This document shows positions 63,889-64,000 of a stretch of 64,000 bases of DNA, piece by piece. Every line of letters starts with the position of its first letter. The stretch's first letter is position 1. The notes below the pieces were generated by a model that saw only the letters and a list, made by a program, of their open reading frames with translations, was not told the DNA's origin and made no database searches. The translations under genes and the position numbers were made by a program. This DNA comes from Pulveribacter suum (lineage in GTDB: Bacteria; Pseudomonadota; Gammaproteobacteria; Burkholderiales; Burkholderiaceae_C), in the NCBI RefSeq assembly GCF_003013695.1, contig NZ_CP027792.1, positions 2,190,501-2,254,500 on the forward strand. Reading direction: 5' to 3'.

Positions 63889-63938
63889 ATTCAATCGATA
63901 GCTGCTGGCGCTTGACTGGCAAGCGTTAGCGCCGGCTT
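63889..63938. repeat. Dispersed palindromic repeat, copy 14
   Basis: TTCAATCGATAGCTGCTGGCG, then CTTGACTGGCAAGCGTTAGCG, a near-complete inverted element. Lies upstream of the SMR gene, in the gap to the gene at the window's right end. Confidence 0.8.
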
Positions 63939-63959
63939 TCGCATGAATTCCTGCGCTCG

Positions 63960-64000
63960 TCAGCCCGCCACGCAGACCAGCCGCTGCTCGCCCAGCCCGC
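63960..64000 (-). CDS. Possible C-terminal end of an unknown gene, cut by window edge
   Basis: A minus-strand frame that ends at 63960 with the peptide GLGEQRLVCVAG before a stop codon. Only a dozen residues are visible, so this may be the tail of a gene whose body is outside the window. No function can be given. Confidence 0.3.
   Translation of the reverse strand, partial: GLGEQRLVCVAG

Overview
The window is a gene-dense, very GC-rich stretch of bacterial chromosome. Gene content and order suggest a beta-proteobacterium of the Comamonadaceae (Acidovorax/Alicycliphilus/Melaminivora-like). The clues are a DUF1631 protein, a DUF4124-glutaredoxin protein, a pyruvate dehydrogenase whose E3 carries its own lipoyl domain, an isc cluster placed next to dnaQ, and a family of short dispersed imperfect palindromes around the core AGCGCY...GCAGCTAT. 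The placement is inferred from gene content; no 16S gene or ribosomal-protein cluster is present. I see no prophage, transposase, CRISPR array or secretion island.

Layout: 1-5.2 kb holds the start of a 5-oxoprolinase gene (cut by the left edge), a divergent M14 peptidase, and a three-gene MlaE/MCE/lipoprotein unit with no ATPase gene beside it. 5.3-10.7 kb is a metal-handling region: a CadR/PbrR-type MerR regulator divergent from a His-rich P1B-type ATPase, then DUF3703, YitT, a Cys-rich secreted protein, a cupredoxin and a DUF411 protein. 10.7-22.3 kb is housekeeping: a self-cleaving P1-family peptidase, DUF1631, the ribosome factor EttA, an RhlE-type helicase, an M14 lipoprotein, a hydroxyisobutyrate-dehydrogenase-like enzyme, an RNA methyltransferase and a GlsB-type membrane protein. 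22.5-32.3 kb is the aceE-aceF-lpdA operon, divergent from a PAS histidine kinase/FixJ-type regulator pair. 32.4-40.3 kb carries folD, an M3 oligopeptidase, a periplasmic glutaredoxin-like protein, rpiA, pyrD, a yqjD-yqjE-yqjK-like trio and an L-2-hydroxyglutarate-oxidase-like flavoprotein.

Two complete iron-sulfur cluster machineries lie about 9 kb apart. The ISC cluster (iscR-iscS-iscU-iscA, then hscB-hscA-fdx-dnaQ and two identical tRNA-Val genes) is on the minus strand. It has an IscR-type operator at its promoter and a strong terminator after iscA. The SUF cluster (sufB-sufC-sufD-sufS-sufU-sufT) is on the plus strand, uses the Gram-positive-type scaffold SufU instead of SufE, and has a perfect 17-base dyad just upstream of sufB. 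Between the two are uvrB, an aromatic/aspartate aminotransferase, a small unknown protein, a YgiQ-type radical SAM protein, a YigZ/IMPACT protein and a second E3-like flavoprotein. The right end has a nitric-oxide-related unit (nnrS and DUF2249) with an NsrR-like operator and an SMR efflux pump.

The most unusual signals are: the dispersed repeat family, which also occurs in frame inside several proteins, including the linkers of both PDH E2 and E3; a probably leaderless cadA; the SufU-type SUF operon and its dyad; a hexamer tandem repeat in DUF1631; and an in-frame run of seven His codons directly after the sufT stop codon.
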